The notes under the pieces: generated by a model
Told to the model about the DNA's origin: nothing
The model's input: only the letters and a program-made list of their open reading frames with translations
The model's database searches: none
NCBI GenBank assembly: GCA_000697355.1
Contig: JNEN01001206.1
Location: forward strand, 124,001-188,000
Source of the DNA: Syncephalastrum monosporum B8922
Lineage: Eukaryota; Mucoromycota; Mucoromycetes; Mucorales; Syncephalastraceae
DNA: 64,000 nucleotides
Direction of reading: 5' to 3'
Program-made: the position numbers and the translations under genes
Part shown: in pieces, positions 1-11,549 of the stretch
Numbering within the stretch: the stretch's first letter is position 1
How the letters are laid out: each line of letters opens with the position of its first letter

Positions 1-79
1 CATTTAGCAAAAAAGCAGTAAGACGAGCCTTTTGCAGATGCATACAGCTCCTCATGATGATGTACCTTAGCGGGAGCGC

Positions 80-1812
80 ATGCAAGCTTCAAAGTGGCCC
101 CGCCTGTTCCTGTTGCTCGGATTCTTGCAGGTCATGGTGACGATTCCAATCCTGATTGCGACTGTAATCATCACCACCGACGGCCGAGAGCGGGTCTACA
201 GCAGCTCGTCAGACATGAGAGACGAGATTAGATACTTGAGCAACAAGGCCGTACGCGTCCGCACCGAAAATATCTGGTTCATTCTTTATGAAGTCTGGCG
301 TGTCTGGCTTGTTATCGACGGTGTATGTGTACAGATCACCAATCAGTCTTCGCTGGAGTCTTACGCCTACGTTTTCGCTTTCGCTTACCCTTAGATCATC
401 CACTGGAACTCTCTCACCGTCATCGCCGCCACCGTGTCTTGCTTTTTTTCAGGTGCATTGGGTATCATGGTATGTTTCATGTCAGATCCGCCGTCTTAAC
501 CCCGCAGTATGTTAATCTTTGTAACCAGCAAATTATTGAAACTGTGAAATGGCACAATTCGGTCGAGATCAACCTGTATCTGCAGATAGCCATGACTATC
601 GTCGTCTGGATTCTTGTCTTCCCAACCACCTTCGTCGCTTATAAGCTTTTCAAAGATTTCGGATGGTATGTCTACCGCCGTATCGGTCCCGAGCTGCGTC
701 TCCAGAGTAAGCGACTATAGAAAATGAAAAAACACAACAGTCTGACCTCACCCGATCCCATGTAGAGATGTATTATACCGTGCAGTGCTTTACGCTAGCT
801 CTTAAGATCTGCGTCTTTTTTGAAGTCTTTCTTATGGCCTTCTATTCCGTCATCGCCGTCAAAGTGACCTCCCTTTGCGCGGCTGCCGGGGTCCTAGCTA
901 TTGTCAGCCTGTTTGCTACTTTCGTAGGCCGTAGAGCGGTAAGGTGGTGTCCATGGATCTAATGAGATAATTACTCACTTGGGAAATTAGATCGCTGATG
1001 AAAAGCATTGGATGATGTCCCTGTTCTGTTTGTATCAATGCGCTATCATTTTTGTCACGCTGGTAGTTCTCGTCGAGCTGACGGACACAGACGATCTATG
1101 GATTACACTTACCGTCTATGGTAAATATAAAACGAGATTTCTAGTTTAAGTCCAGCAAAGGAGATATACTCACATTATTTTGACAGCCTGCGTCTCGGTG
1201 GTGATTGCGTTGGTATGGATATGGCGAATCAAAGACGAGTTTGAATAGTCGTGCTCACCATTATGCATCTTCCTTTCATGCAGCTCACCTTGTACATCTC
1301 TGTTCGATGCCAGATGAACTTTAACCGCGGTCTCAAACCTTATGGTAACTAAAAACAAATGGCTGCCAAAATGTATATGGCTGATACGCTTTCCAGTACG
1401 ATGGCGTATCTTTTCATGGTACAAGAACCCGAACCGCAACGAGGACCCTGCCATGGCGGAACTCGGCGCACCAACTTCATCAGCACCGCAGGCTGCAGGC
1501 GGAAATAGACGTGCTTCGGACGGCTGGGTTATTGACGAGGAAGAGGAAAGCAGTCCACTGTCACCTGATGCTTGGCATAATGACACGACAGACCTTACGC
1601 CAGCTGGAGAGAGACTTCGATCATCAGAATTGAGCCCGATACCCACCACATCATCCCATAGTAAACAACCGCTAGTCGACGAACATCCCATCCCACCCGC
1701 TCTCCCCACCCACAACCAGCTTCCTGCCAATCCAGCAGGCCGAAATGTCTATATCAACAACTATATCCAAATTATCAACCCACATAACAACACTGGCTCC
1801 GTACCACGATGA
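80..1812 (+). CDS. orphan seven-transmembrane protein (8 exons)
   Basis: I do not recognise this family. Joining exons at about 80-322, 395-469, 508-706, 766-938, 991-1120, 1187-1212, 1284-1344 and 1397-1812 gives one in-phase frame of 440 aa. All introns are GT-AG and 38-75 nt long. The product shows seven hydrophobic segments: one right after the start (LFLLLGFLQVMVTIPILIA), then six more, with helix 7 spanning two splice junctions. A basic juxtamembrane stretch (RWRIFSWYKNPN) and a polar Ser/Thr/Pro-rich tail of about 130 residues follow. This topology (short N-terminus, seven helices, long hydrophilic tail) resembles a GPCR-like receptor, but no diagnostic receptor motif was seen and the resemblance rests on topology only. 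It could equally be an uncharacterised fungal membrane protein. The ATG at 80 leads straight into helix 1. The promoter lies outside or at the edge of the window. Confidence 0.7.
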
Positions 1813-2003
1813 TGACAACAGAACATGCCACCCTCCCACACTTCATCGAAACAGCATCTTATCCATACAAGCAAATTCTACCTTTTCTCAGTTACAGCTT
1901 TACGCAATGCTTGGATTATTATTTATATATTATATATGTACAGAATTGATTTTTTTTTCACACCATGTCTCGTATATGGAGCTGAATATTCTCATTCTTC
2001 AAT

Positions 2004-2491
2004 TTACAGCACGGACTGCTGAATTCTCTTCGTCTTGTCCTTTTGTGTGTACCAAAGCCATTCAGTGGCCAGTCCCAAGGGTGCGCTGAGACTCAGAACA
2101 AAGCACCATAGGCCAAAGCAGACAAGGATAGAGAGCATATCTTGCACGCGTGCTGTCTGCTTCCAGAGAGGGCCTTGAAGATCGACTACAGGCGGAGGTG
2201 GATTTGTGCAGGAGGCATGCTATACATTGATACTTGGTCAAAGACAATTACAGAACCAGCACTACTCGACTTACTCTGCTGGAAAGCATGTTGATTTTGT
2301 GTTAAGAGAGAGAAAAAAAAAGATGAATTAGAAGGTGGATGAGCAGGTTTTAAGAGGTTGATGAACTGATCGCGCACGTGCGGAGAAATTTGGCTCTTGT
2401 TTGTCTGTGTGACAGATCCCCATTGTGCCTGTAGAATCCCTGCTGGATGAACACGCTGCCAACTCTGCATCTGCAGATACTTCTTGCCCAT
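2004..2491 (-). CDS. small putative membrane protein, exon model unresolved
   Basis: Two coding-like pieces lie on the minus strand. The upstream piece starts at the ATG at 2491 (MGKKYLQMQSWQRVHPAGIL) and stays open to about 2271. The downstream piece, after an acceptor near 2228, reads through a hydrophobic helix (MLSILVCFGLWCFVLSL) and a basic tail (YTQKDKTKRIQQSVL) to a TAA at 2004. The obvious donor, at about 2271 (CAGCAGA then GTAAGT), leaves one extra base, so the two best frames do not join in phase. Either there is another small exon or donor, or the sequence carries an indel, or one of the frames is wrong. The likely product is a one-helix protein of roughly 120-140 aa, possibly mitochondrial or ER. 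The family was not recognised. Confidence 0.45.
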
Positions 2492-2737
2492 ACTATAGAA
2501 AAGGTCATTTGTTATAATTTTTTAACCATTTTCTTATCAGTTATTATTGCGTATCAGATATATGCAATCTGAGGCAATACAAAACATCTGGAAAAATCCG
2601 GCACCGCAGGTCAACTGTGATTACAGAGCATTTGTTGTGGTTGTGGTCATGCCAGTCGGCGAAAAAGGGAAGAGAACAAATTTTGCACTGCTGGATCTTT
2701 TACGAGCTACGTGTCACGACCACGACTGCATCACACA

Positions 2738-3625
2738 ATGTCGTTTTCACCATCGTGGAAGAAGCTGATTGCTACACAGCTGCAAATCAACATTGATCAG
2801 CTCGGTCCACCCGCTGCGTACGTTTCGCTCGCCACTGTACGTCCCGACAACACGCCGGCCAATAGAACAGTCGTTTTTCGGTATGCGCCCGTGTATTGCA
2901 TAATGCATATCGCTCTGTAGAGCGAGCAATATAACCTTATGTTTCTCAATATGCTTCTAGTGGTTTCGCAGGCGAGGATCACAAGGAACAAACCGGCTGG
3001 GAAAGCGACTTGCTCATCATGACTTGTGATAAGCGATCACCAAAGATGGGTCAAATCCCATCCAACTCAGCGGCGGAAATATGCTGGTCAGTGCCAACCA
3101 AGAAACCATGATAGGCGATTTGTTGATATGTAAACATATTCGTGGTTCCGTAGGTATTTTGGGGGAACCCAAGAGCAGTTCCGGATTTCAGGCAAGCTTT
3201 ACACTGTATCGGATGGTGACCCCGAGTCATCAGAGCAACTCGACAAACACATTGGTCAGGTCAGCAGCCCAGACACCGTAAACGCTTCCTGGGCTACCCA
3301 AGCCTTCCACAAGGCTTTAAAAAATTCCAGTCAAGGCAACTTCTCATGGCAAGCCGAACGACTGCGGCAATGGTATCGCATGAGTCCTGAGCTGCGTGCT
3401 ACTTTTACGTGGCCCACAAGCAAAGAGCGCGGCGAGGGCGAGGAATGGAAAAATCATGTCCCAAAGACTTTAGAAATCGAAGGTGTGGATGAGAAGACAG
3501 GATGGTTCAAGGGCGACCAAAGACTGGAGGACGGGTTCAAAAATTTTGTATTGCTGGTCTTGGAGGCGACCAAGATTGACCATGTCTTGCTACAGAGTGG
3601 AGATCACCGTGTCTACCGTCTATAA
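2738..3625 (+). CDS. pyridoxamine 5'-phosphate oxidase-like flavoprotein (Alr4036 type)
   Basis: Three exons (about 2738-2880, 2961-3086, 3154-3625) give a 246-aa protein. The N-terminus (SWKKLIATQLQIN then LATVRPDNTPANRTVVFRGF) and the stretch ESDLLIMTCDKRSPKMGQI followed by EICWYFGGTQEQFRISGKL match the FMN-binding split-barrel fold of the PNPOx-like Alr4036 family. The C-terminal part, with RLEDGFKNFVLLVLEATKIDHVLL, is typical of that family. Members are predicted to bind FMN and are annotated as pyridoxamine-phosphate oxidase-like, but true vitamin B6 oxidase activity is not established for this subgroup. Both introns keep phase. The ATG at 2738 is the first in frame and gives the expected family start. 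It is a cytosolic protein with no targeting signal seen. The downstream neighbour is convergent. Confidence 0.85.
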
Positions 3626-3836
3626 ACGATTGGTATATTCAATCACGCTAGGTTAAATATAAAGAACTCGTATCATTTGCCCTAGATTACTGATTTATAC
3701 AGAATGACAACGGTATGTTTAGAAACATGCAGTCAGGAGACGTATTTGATATAGGCTTTCTACACTTGGCTAAAAGCCCAAAAAATTTTGGATACGTTAG
3801 GAGGAGGAAAAAAGAGGATTAAATAACTAGTGTTGT

Positions 3837-5840
3837 CTATTTCTGCAGCTGGATGGGCTCCGAAAGGATGAATGGATGACCTTCAGTGCTGAATACATAT
3901 TTGTTCAGCGACATGCATTCAGTGTCGGTGAAGGTGAGGTAGAGATATTTGAAAAGCTCAGCAAAGATGTAGCTACGTGATGATGTTAGCCGTGATGCTT
4001 GGCGACACTGTTTAGTGCTTACCTCTCTTGGAAATTATCCTTGGGTGGCGGGATTGTATCTACATTCTTGATCATAGTGAAGCCTGAATCCGTACGGGTA
4101 TACTCGTTTATGGCCTGGAAAACCTTCCACGCCCAGTCCTGGTAGGATGTGTCTTGGGTCACACGGTAGTAGTAGAAGATGCTCTCGAGCGTCTCCGGAC
4201 GCAAGTCATACAAGCCGTTCTCAATCTTGAAGGGCCCCGTATTACGTTTTTTCATCGAGCGCTTGGTCGTAGAGCTACTCTTTTTGTCGGCGAACCAGTC
4301 CTTGAGGCCACTAATGATGCTTCCCAATGGGCCCTTGGTGGCCGCCTGCTCAGGCGTCCAGCTCCACACCTCAGGGGCAATACCGGTCGCGGTATCGTCC
4401 CAGGCGACCATGCATGATTTCATGAATACATCTGCAAATTTACGGACGCTGTCTGTATCACCCTTCATCTGCGAAGCACCAAGCAGGAGATTGCCAGGCC
4501 AGAAGCAGATCTAGATATTTACAGTGAGCTATGAACTCCAGATATTGCGCGGGGCCAAAGTACCAGCTCTTGAGTAGCGTAATTGACCGTGTGGTTGGTG
4601 ATAGCAGCCACAAATTGGATGGAGGGATCTTCTTTGGTTGGCGAAAGCAAGTATTTCTGAATACTGTCTACCGAATTCTCCCAGGTATCGATCCAGTCTT
4701 GCTTGGCTCCATTCAACAAAGCATTGGTCTTGGGCAGGTACTCATAGAAACTGTCAGCGCCACCTCCTACAGTGATTATACCTATATATTGTTTTTATGT
4801 CAGCAAACAGGTATGATTCTATAATATCATCAACTAAGGAAGTCAAAGACGTACTGGAATTTTGAGGCTCGAAGGTGTCAATGTTCCAGGATGTGGGGAA
4901 CAGACCGGGCATTTCGGTCGGTTTCCGGATGGCGCGGTCCACGAGGTCATTGGCAATTTTTGCGTATTTTGGGTCACCCGTGACCTGAGAAAGGCGTGTA
5001 AATTCCAGCGTATAGGTGCCAAATTCAGCGAGATTAATCGATTCAGTCGGTTCGGGCTTGCCACTAAAACCATATACGCCAACAGTTAATTTAATCCTTC
5101 GCGGTACCCTATGTACTCAACGCGACAACAAAAAAGCGTACCTGGTGAGATCCATGTAGGTGTACGGGGCACCGGACTTGCTATTGAATAGGGGCAGGAG
5201 CACCTTCTCCGTCACCTCAACGGCCTTTTGAACCAATAAAGGATCAGGACGAATGTCGTTAGCGGCAAGTAGACCGCCCAGGTACCGGATGCCGGTCTCG
5301 AAACCCTTGGCTGGTTCATCCGATTTTGAAAAATCAATGTTTTTGACAAACTTTAGGGCATTTTCATATTCAGAATCGAGTCCCATAATAAGCATGGTGT
5401 CTAGACCATCGACAAGAGAGGCTACACGACAATATAGAAAATCAAATATAACGTATGCATGAGTTTGTGGAATTTTGATCCCCGTTATTAGGTTGCCTTA
5501 CCTCCCCATCCGTTTCTGCGTAACGTTGAAAATATAATTGAGTATGAGGTTATTCCAAGGGTTTTATATACATAATAAATGTATATTCAACGGGTTTTGT
5601 GACGTACCTCGAGTCTGAAGGTGCGTTTGTCACAGGGAGCAACTCATCATGGCCTTCGGCGTACTCGAGATAACCATTGTACGCATGCAAAAACGCTTCC
5701 TTGATCGCCTGGGCTCTTTCATTTGCTGCATCACAATGGGGAACAGACGAAGTGCTCGTAGCGTTAGGTGCAGCGTTGGCAGGAAGAAGAAGGGTGATAC
5801 ATGCGGCCAGAGTAAGGCCTCGCCAAAATCTGACAGCCAT
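3837..5840 (-). CDS. secreted/ER class I alpha-1,2-mannosidase (GH47)
   Basis: A glycoside hydrolase family 47 mannosidase, which removes alpha-1,2-linked mannose from N-glycans with Ca2+. The first exon (about 5608-5840) encodes a clear signal peptide (RGLTLAACITLLLPANA) and a region leading to the family motif. A 14-nt micro-exon (5502-5515) restores the GH47 signature RNGWGASLVDGLDTMLIMGL. Later exons carry GFETGIRYLGGLLAAND, PYTYMDLTR and LRPETLESIFYYYR, which holds a conserved active-site Glu of the family. The C-terminal VFSTEGHPFIL corresponds to the Ca2+-binding TEAHP motif. The protein ends at the TAG at 3837. A cleavable signal rather than a membrane anchor suggests a secreted or luminal enzyme, like the fungal secreted mannosidases, rather than a type II Golgi form. 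At least six exons, with short introns. The function is confident; the precise internal junctions are not. Confidence 0.92.
5502..5515 (-). other. 14-nt micro-exon of the GH47 gene
   Basis: Read on the minus strand, a cag acceptor is followed by 14 coding bases and a GTAAGG donor. With the preceding AG and the following CC, these bases complete R-N-G-W-G-A, part of the conserved start of the GH47 catalytic domain. Without them the frame breaks and the motif is lost. Confidence 0.8.
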
Positions 5841-8380
5841 TATATTAATTTGTAAGGGTATGAAAATGTATGAACAATAAAAGAAAAGGGTAACAAATGT
5901 AATGGAGCTGCCCGGTTTATGGATGACCTTTATATACGGATACGGTTTTCTATAAAGGAAAAAGGATACTACAATACTGTGGTGAGTTGCCTGTTGGTCC
6001 CTAGATGGATTCGGTGGTAAGAATCAATGTCTGTTCCTTTTTATGGCACATAATTTTTTCAACTCTCTCCTTATACATCCCCCCCATGCGTAGCATCCCA
6101 TTGATCAACCTTTTGTCCTCTCCTACTCTATCACTATGTCTACATTTTTTCACTCATTTAACTTATTCAATGTTCTTGAAGCATTCTCAACGATGTTTCG
6201 AGCCTGCGTCTTCTTCTCACCGCATGATATGTCATTCCTGCACAGGCGACCTTACACCGTCACTTCAATTTTTCATTAAAGGTGCGGCGTGACGATCATT
6301 CATCCATTGTTACACTGGTTCCAAATATACCGGGAAAAAGAGTGTGCACGGGTTACCTCCATAAAGATGTTACCGAATGCCATTTTTGCATTGTGCACAG
6401 AATGTCTGTGATAAAAAACTACTGATGCTGTCAGCGGGTATAAATTCGTCATGTGTCTCATGCAAGGAATCAAATAAGACATGACAGTCGTGGGCGACCT
6501 CCATCATCTACCAGACACAAAGGAGGAAAAGTATAATCAAAATGAAGCGAATGCAGTTCATATCCTACTGCAACTGAGAAGTAGGCTCGTGAATGTCTAC
6601 TCAGACCAACACTGACGGCGGCGCTAAAAAAAGGGGATGTCTTCAAAGCAACCCCTACTAACGATAACGTTCAACTCTAACTATCTGTTCAATTCATGTA
6701 AAGTGCACACCGGCTAATAAGTCCATTCCTGATGATACAGTGAGATGGATTTTCCGTCGGTGCCTTCAATTTCAATGCAACGCCTAAATGGTACGTAGCA
6801 CAAGATGCCGTATTACTCTCATTTGGAAAGACATGTTCTAGGAATTTTCTCTGGGCTCATACATCGTGTATACAGGCGGAGATATCCGCCCGTTTCTTTA
6901 TCAAGGTAAACGACGTGGTCCGCACGTGAGTTGACAGTCTCGTACTACAACAGCTGCAGTATTGATATCTGCAGCGTGCAGGATGCTGCTTCTTATGCAT
7001 AAATCGCCTTATGCCTGTAAGAGTCACGAGACACAGTCGATGTCTGATGCGTGGAAAGTGACAATTCTACTCGACAAAAAGTAAAAGGGACCCGCAATCC
7101 GTTCGCTGTGTGGGGTGTGCTTATATCGAATTACACATGTGAAGAAGGCTCAATCCCATTGTATACGCACAAGTATACATGCAAGACAGTATCCGACGTA
7201 ATACTTAATTTGAATCTGAACATATTATACTTCACAGTATTTTGTTGTATGCAGATTGCTATAGCGGGCAGCTATCGTTCTTCACACTGGATTTCCTACA
7301 AAAAAATCTGCTCAAAGGAGCATAATGTGATGAGCCGAATAATGCGTCGAATGGGGAAAGTTTATGTTTACTCAGTCTTACGGGGAAAACTAGTAGACAA
7401 AGAAAAGTAAGAAGAAACCCTCGATCGAACTCTTCCGTTCATATTCTTGACAATATACTATTGAACTAAAATTGCGCAGTATGCTTTCCCATAAGTGTTG
7501 TGGTACGTGCAGGTATAATATTCGAAAACTTTTGTATGTATATGATTGATCCGAAATAGCCATTTATGGCGTATATACGTGTTGATGTTAGATTATTATG
7601 AACGATATACTTGCCGACCATGATAGCTTCTTGAAAATAAGTAATAGTATGAATAAGAAGTGCAGTAGTAAGTCGAAGTGCATTTATGCAGCTGATGCAT
7701 GGACTACTGTAAAAATGAATGGCGTCTAAACGGCAACAAATCTTATCGTCATACCCAGACTTTTGTATGTGTAGTCAAAATACGAGGACTGTTCCTCAGA
7801 AATGACGTTCAACAACATTCTTAACTGCGATTCGCTCAGTTTGACTACCACCGCTAAATACTCACCGGCGAGATACCCGCATGCCATATTCCACTTTGTT
7901 TGCGGCACAGCAGAGCGTCATACGCAAAGCCCATGACGAACAAGACGTAACGCTGCTTAACCTTTATGGTATAGAGCAGCTGTGTACCTAAAACACCGCC
8001 TCTTCGCATGGAAGTATTTACAATAATGAATGAGCAACCTAGATTCCGTGAGCAAAGCGCTAGGGCAAACTCCGTACCTGACGACAATGATGGCATTTGC
8101 AACGTAGCCACTGTATTATCCTGGTGCAGGTCGAACAGACAATATGGGGCTGTGTGTACTGACACTAGACACTATGAGGAACAATGAATAGAATCGAGTG
8201 GGCGCATGGTCGGGCTACGGTTGGCTGGTTTGGGTTTGGCGTAGAAAGATGCAGCAGTTTGTGTTCGTATTTTAGAGTTTTCTACATCACATCACGCCTT
8301 TTTAGACACATCTTGATAGACCTATTCTGTTTATCATAACTCACTCTCTCTCCCTCACTTCTTCCCTGCACGTTTCCCAT
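5841..8380. other. long intergenic region without a supported gene
   Basis: About 2.5 kb between the GH47 start and the GPI-PLD start. Open frames of up to 119 codons occur on both strands (for example 7051-7410 plus and 7854-8165 minus), but none shows a family motif, a sensible splice chain or coding-like composition. The part next to 5840 must hold the GH47 promoter and the part before 8381 the GPI-PLD promoter. A long pyrimidine-rich stretch lies at about 8330-8370. No tRNA, transposase or terminal repeat was seen. Confidence 0.6.
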
Positions 8381-11300
8381 ATGGCAGGTCGATCTCATTG
8401 CCTGACTCGCATACTGTGTGTCTGGCATGTCATTGGGTCCTTTTACTACTTGGTTACCAGCGCATGTGGCATGTAGGACAAGCACCAATTTGGGGATTGC
8501 AGGAAAGAGGTACTCATCCATTGAGTAGATTAGTCCACAATGAAGTTACTTATCGTGCACTTGGAGCCTTCGAACCAGTCTTGGGAGAAGAACATGCCAC
8601 TTTCAAGACAATCATGACCAGTTCCAAGGAATATCTGCAGGCGGGTTCCTTTTTCCCAGACTGGTATTGCCCTTTTTTGATCGTTTGTTCAAACCGCTGA
8701 TTAATCGGCATAACAAAACACAGGGGCTACAATTGCCTAGACTATCATGAAGAGTCTGAAGACGGTAGGTTTTTCATGGTCTTTTCTCTTCTTGTTCACT
8801 CACAGTAAAATGATCCAGCGCACTGGGCCCCGTTTGTCCGTGCTGCGGTGGACTATGTGCGCGAGACATATCCCGTCCTGCATGACAACCCAGAAGCCAA
8901 GGTGATACATCATATGGCGATACTCTCTGTTTTCCGTTTTTCTCTTTTTTCTATTCCTCACACAACTTTGTTTTCTCCTTGCGTTCCATACAGGGCTTAA
9001 TAGCTTTCATCTTTGGCATGTTGTCGCACGGTGTAGCAGACGTACGGTGGCACAACATGCACGGGCTCACAAGCTATGTCATTGAAGCCATGGCACAACT
9101 GGACTTTCCAAACGACTACCCGGCCGCGCACGACACGGCTGACACTGGCGCTGAAGCTGTCCTGCAGCGTTTCAGTCAACTGGACTATCAGCGCAATATC
9201 ACCTGGAAAGTCCCGGTGCGCGACCTCGTGCATATTTATGAGCGCCTGTATAGCAATTCCAAGTATACGGCGGCAGACAAGAAACATCGAGTGCCGCGTG
9301 AAAACCACCTGTCGTATTGCATGACAGTCGGTTTCATGGGGTCACGCTTGGACCTCCAGTTTGGTCGCTACATGTTTGGGCATTATGGACCCAAGAGCCC
9401 ATTTCTTGTGCAAGAACTGAATGATTACTACAAAGGGGGTGAGGTTTAGATGCGAATGAGAAATACGGCCTGACAGTAACATATTCCTAGGTCTGCAAGA
9501 TATGGCTACAAGCGTCGTTGACTGCTTCCCCACGCTAATCACTGCTTTCCAACGAGGTTCATCCCATGTACCTGTATTCTGCGGCACTTACTATGACGAC
9601 AAAGCCTCCAGAATGAGCTTCCGGCACCCGAAACCTTTCGTCCAGGAGATACCCACAAACCTTACCACGTGGAAAGGTTATCATTACGATGCGGAGACGG
9701 GCACACTTACTTTGACCTTACCACCGGTTGACAGCTTGCATCACACACCTCAAACCGCGCATTCCACCGACATGCCCGTCTCCCGTCGCCAGTGGACACC
9801 TTCGATGGAAAGCCATCAAAATGTATTTGTGACAGAGGATTTACGCAAGCCCCAATGCCTTGTGCTGGACACAAAAGGCAAAAAGGCCCCACACGCCGAT
9901 GATGAAAACACGCTGACACTTTCACTCCCGGTTTCGACCGCGGCAGTGGGTCATGCCAGTACCACCGGTGATTTTAATGCGGATGGACGGCTTGAGCTCG
10001 CCGTTTCCGCTCCTTACGACGGTCAACATGGTATGGTCAGTAAAGGGGGATCGGTATACATTTTGGACCCAGTCATGGATAAGCATACTTCGGATATCCG
10101 GAGCCAAGCACATGCAAATCTGACAGGGGACCAACACCGTGGCCGGTTCGGCTGGTCAATGGCCACGGTCGATCTCAACGCGGATGGTATTGACGATCTG
10201 GCAGTGGCGGCTCCATTTGCGCATGATAATGCTGGCTATGTTGATATTTATTTCGGACGTCCCGGGCAGGGCCTGCCTGCACAACGGGATATGCGTATCC
10301 GGGTGCCGTCGACTGTGGCCTATACCGTTGAAGGATTGGGGGCCCGTCTTGAAGGGCTGGATATCGATGGAGATGGTCACAAGGACCTTGTGATAGGGTG
10401 CCCTTACTGCAGTGTGCAAAGGAACTTGCAGGTAAACCGAGCGTCTAATTATCGAGAGCATAAAAGACTCAGTCTCTTCCTATGATTAGGCGGGTGCTGT
10501 TTTTATCTTTCTAAGCAGTCGTCATCATGAGGCTCAGCTCCAACTGGTGTTCCGCTCGCCTGACTTTATGCTGTGGAGTAGCAAACCCAAGCAATACGAG
10601 CGCTTTGGGAGTGCAGCAACCATGGCCAAGAGTACACAAACACTGCTGATAAGTGCACCGGATTACAATACACCTGACGCACGACGCGCTGGTAGAATCT
10701 ATGCTTTCCAGCTGCCAATGTCAAGGATACCTATCTTGGAGTGGACCATGACTGGGACTGAGCCATTCCAGCAGTTCGGCGCGTGAGTGAATACAATCCA
10801 ACTGGATACGTTGAGGGTCGCTTGTCATGGACTTACTTGCCTCTGTATATAGTACGCTTGCTTTTCACGAGGGTCAGCAACTACTTGCAGTTGCCAGTCC
10901 AACGGAGGTAGGTAGCATGCATACGACAGGAAACTTCTTCTCATGGGCAAATAAGAAGACACGCCGTGGTGTACAGCGACACTGGCAAGCAGGGGCCGTG
11001 AGGGTTTACGACTGGACGCAGCTTGGATCGCCAAATGGTGGTGCACGCGACCGATCTCCAGAAGACGGTCTTCTCAACCAACTCAGTGGACAAGCCGATG
11101 CAGGTCATCTTGGCAGTGCGCTCGCGTTCTTTGAGGATAGCGACGCCACAGTTGGTTTATGGGTAGGCGAGCCCATGGCGGATGAAGGTAAAGAGATACT
11201 CGTAAATACAGCATGCTAAACACACGAGTTGTATAGAGCGTGGACGTGTGTATCGCTGGAGTCTATCGCAAGATGACGTACAATGCCTTAGAAATGAGCC

Positions 11301-11505
11301 ATCCCAGGTAGGAACGCATATCAGTTGCAGTATATATACAGAAGGAACGTATGGTATATTAATAATGTATATCTAGGCACGGTTTGGCTCGCATGTACAG
11401 ATGATAGGAAGTACAGAGCTTTGCATTGCAGCCGAGCACGAAAGTTCGGGTGCGCGGCTATCGGGCGCCATCCATCTGGTGAAAACACACGGGTTGTCAT
11501 CATAA
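8381..11505 (+). CDS. phosphatidylinositol-glycan-specific phospholipase D
   Basis: Ten exons (about 8381-8472, 8526-8663, 8724-8764, 8819-8901, 8994-9438, 9491-10431, 10490-10782, 10853-11187, 11237-11307, 11377-11505) join in phase to 855 aa, close to the roughly 840 aa of mammalian GPLD1. The start encodes a signal peptide ending in SACG, the usual mature N-terminus. The zinc-dependent phospholipase C/D domain follows: HNEVTYRAL, the HWAPF motif, and FIFGMLSHGVADVRWH with metal-ligand His and Asp. The C-terminal half carries FG-GAP/integrin beta-propeller blades with DxNxDGxxD-like calcium loops (DFNADGRLELAVSAPYDG, DLNADGIDDLAVAAPFA, DIDGDGHKDLVIGCPY). The last blade ends ESSGARLSGAIHLV. 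The enzyme cleaves GPI anchors and releases anchored proteins. It is secreted or acts in the secretory pathway. All expected parts are present, so it is probably functional. Confidence 0.93.
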
Positions 11506-11549
11506 TATGAGTTGGCACCATAATAAATAACTTGTAATTCGTGTTATTC

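Noticed and set aside
7051..7410. 119-codon open frame on the plus strand
   Set aside because: No motif, odd composition, no splice partner, and it lies in AT-rich sequence where such frames occur by chance.
7726..8165. Two overlapping minus-strand frames that look weakly protein-like
   Set aside because: They do not join with good splice sites, show no family match and lack a plausible start region.
9707..10461. Minus-strand frames inside GPI-PLD
   Set aside because: Shadows of the strongly supported plus-strand exon.
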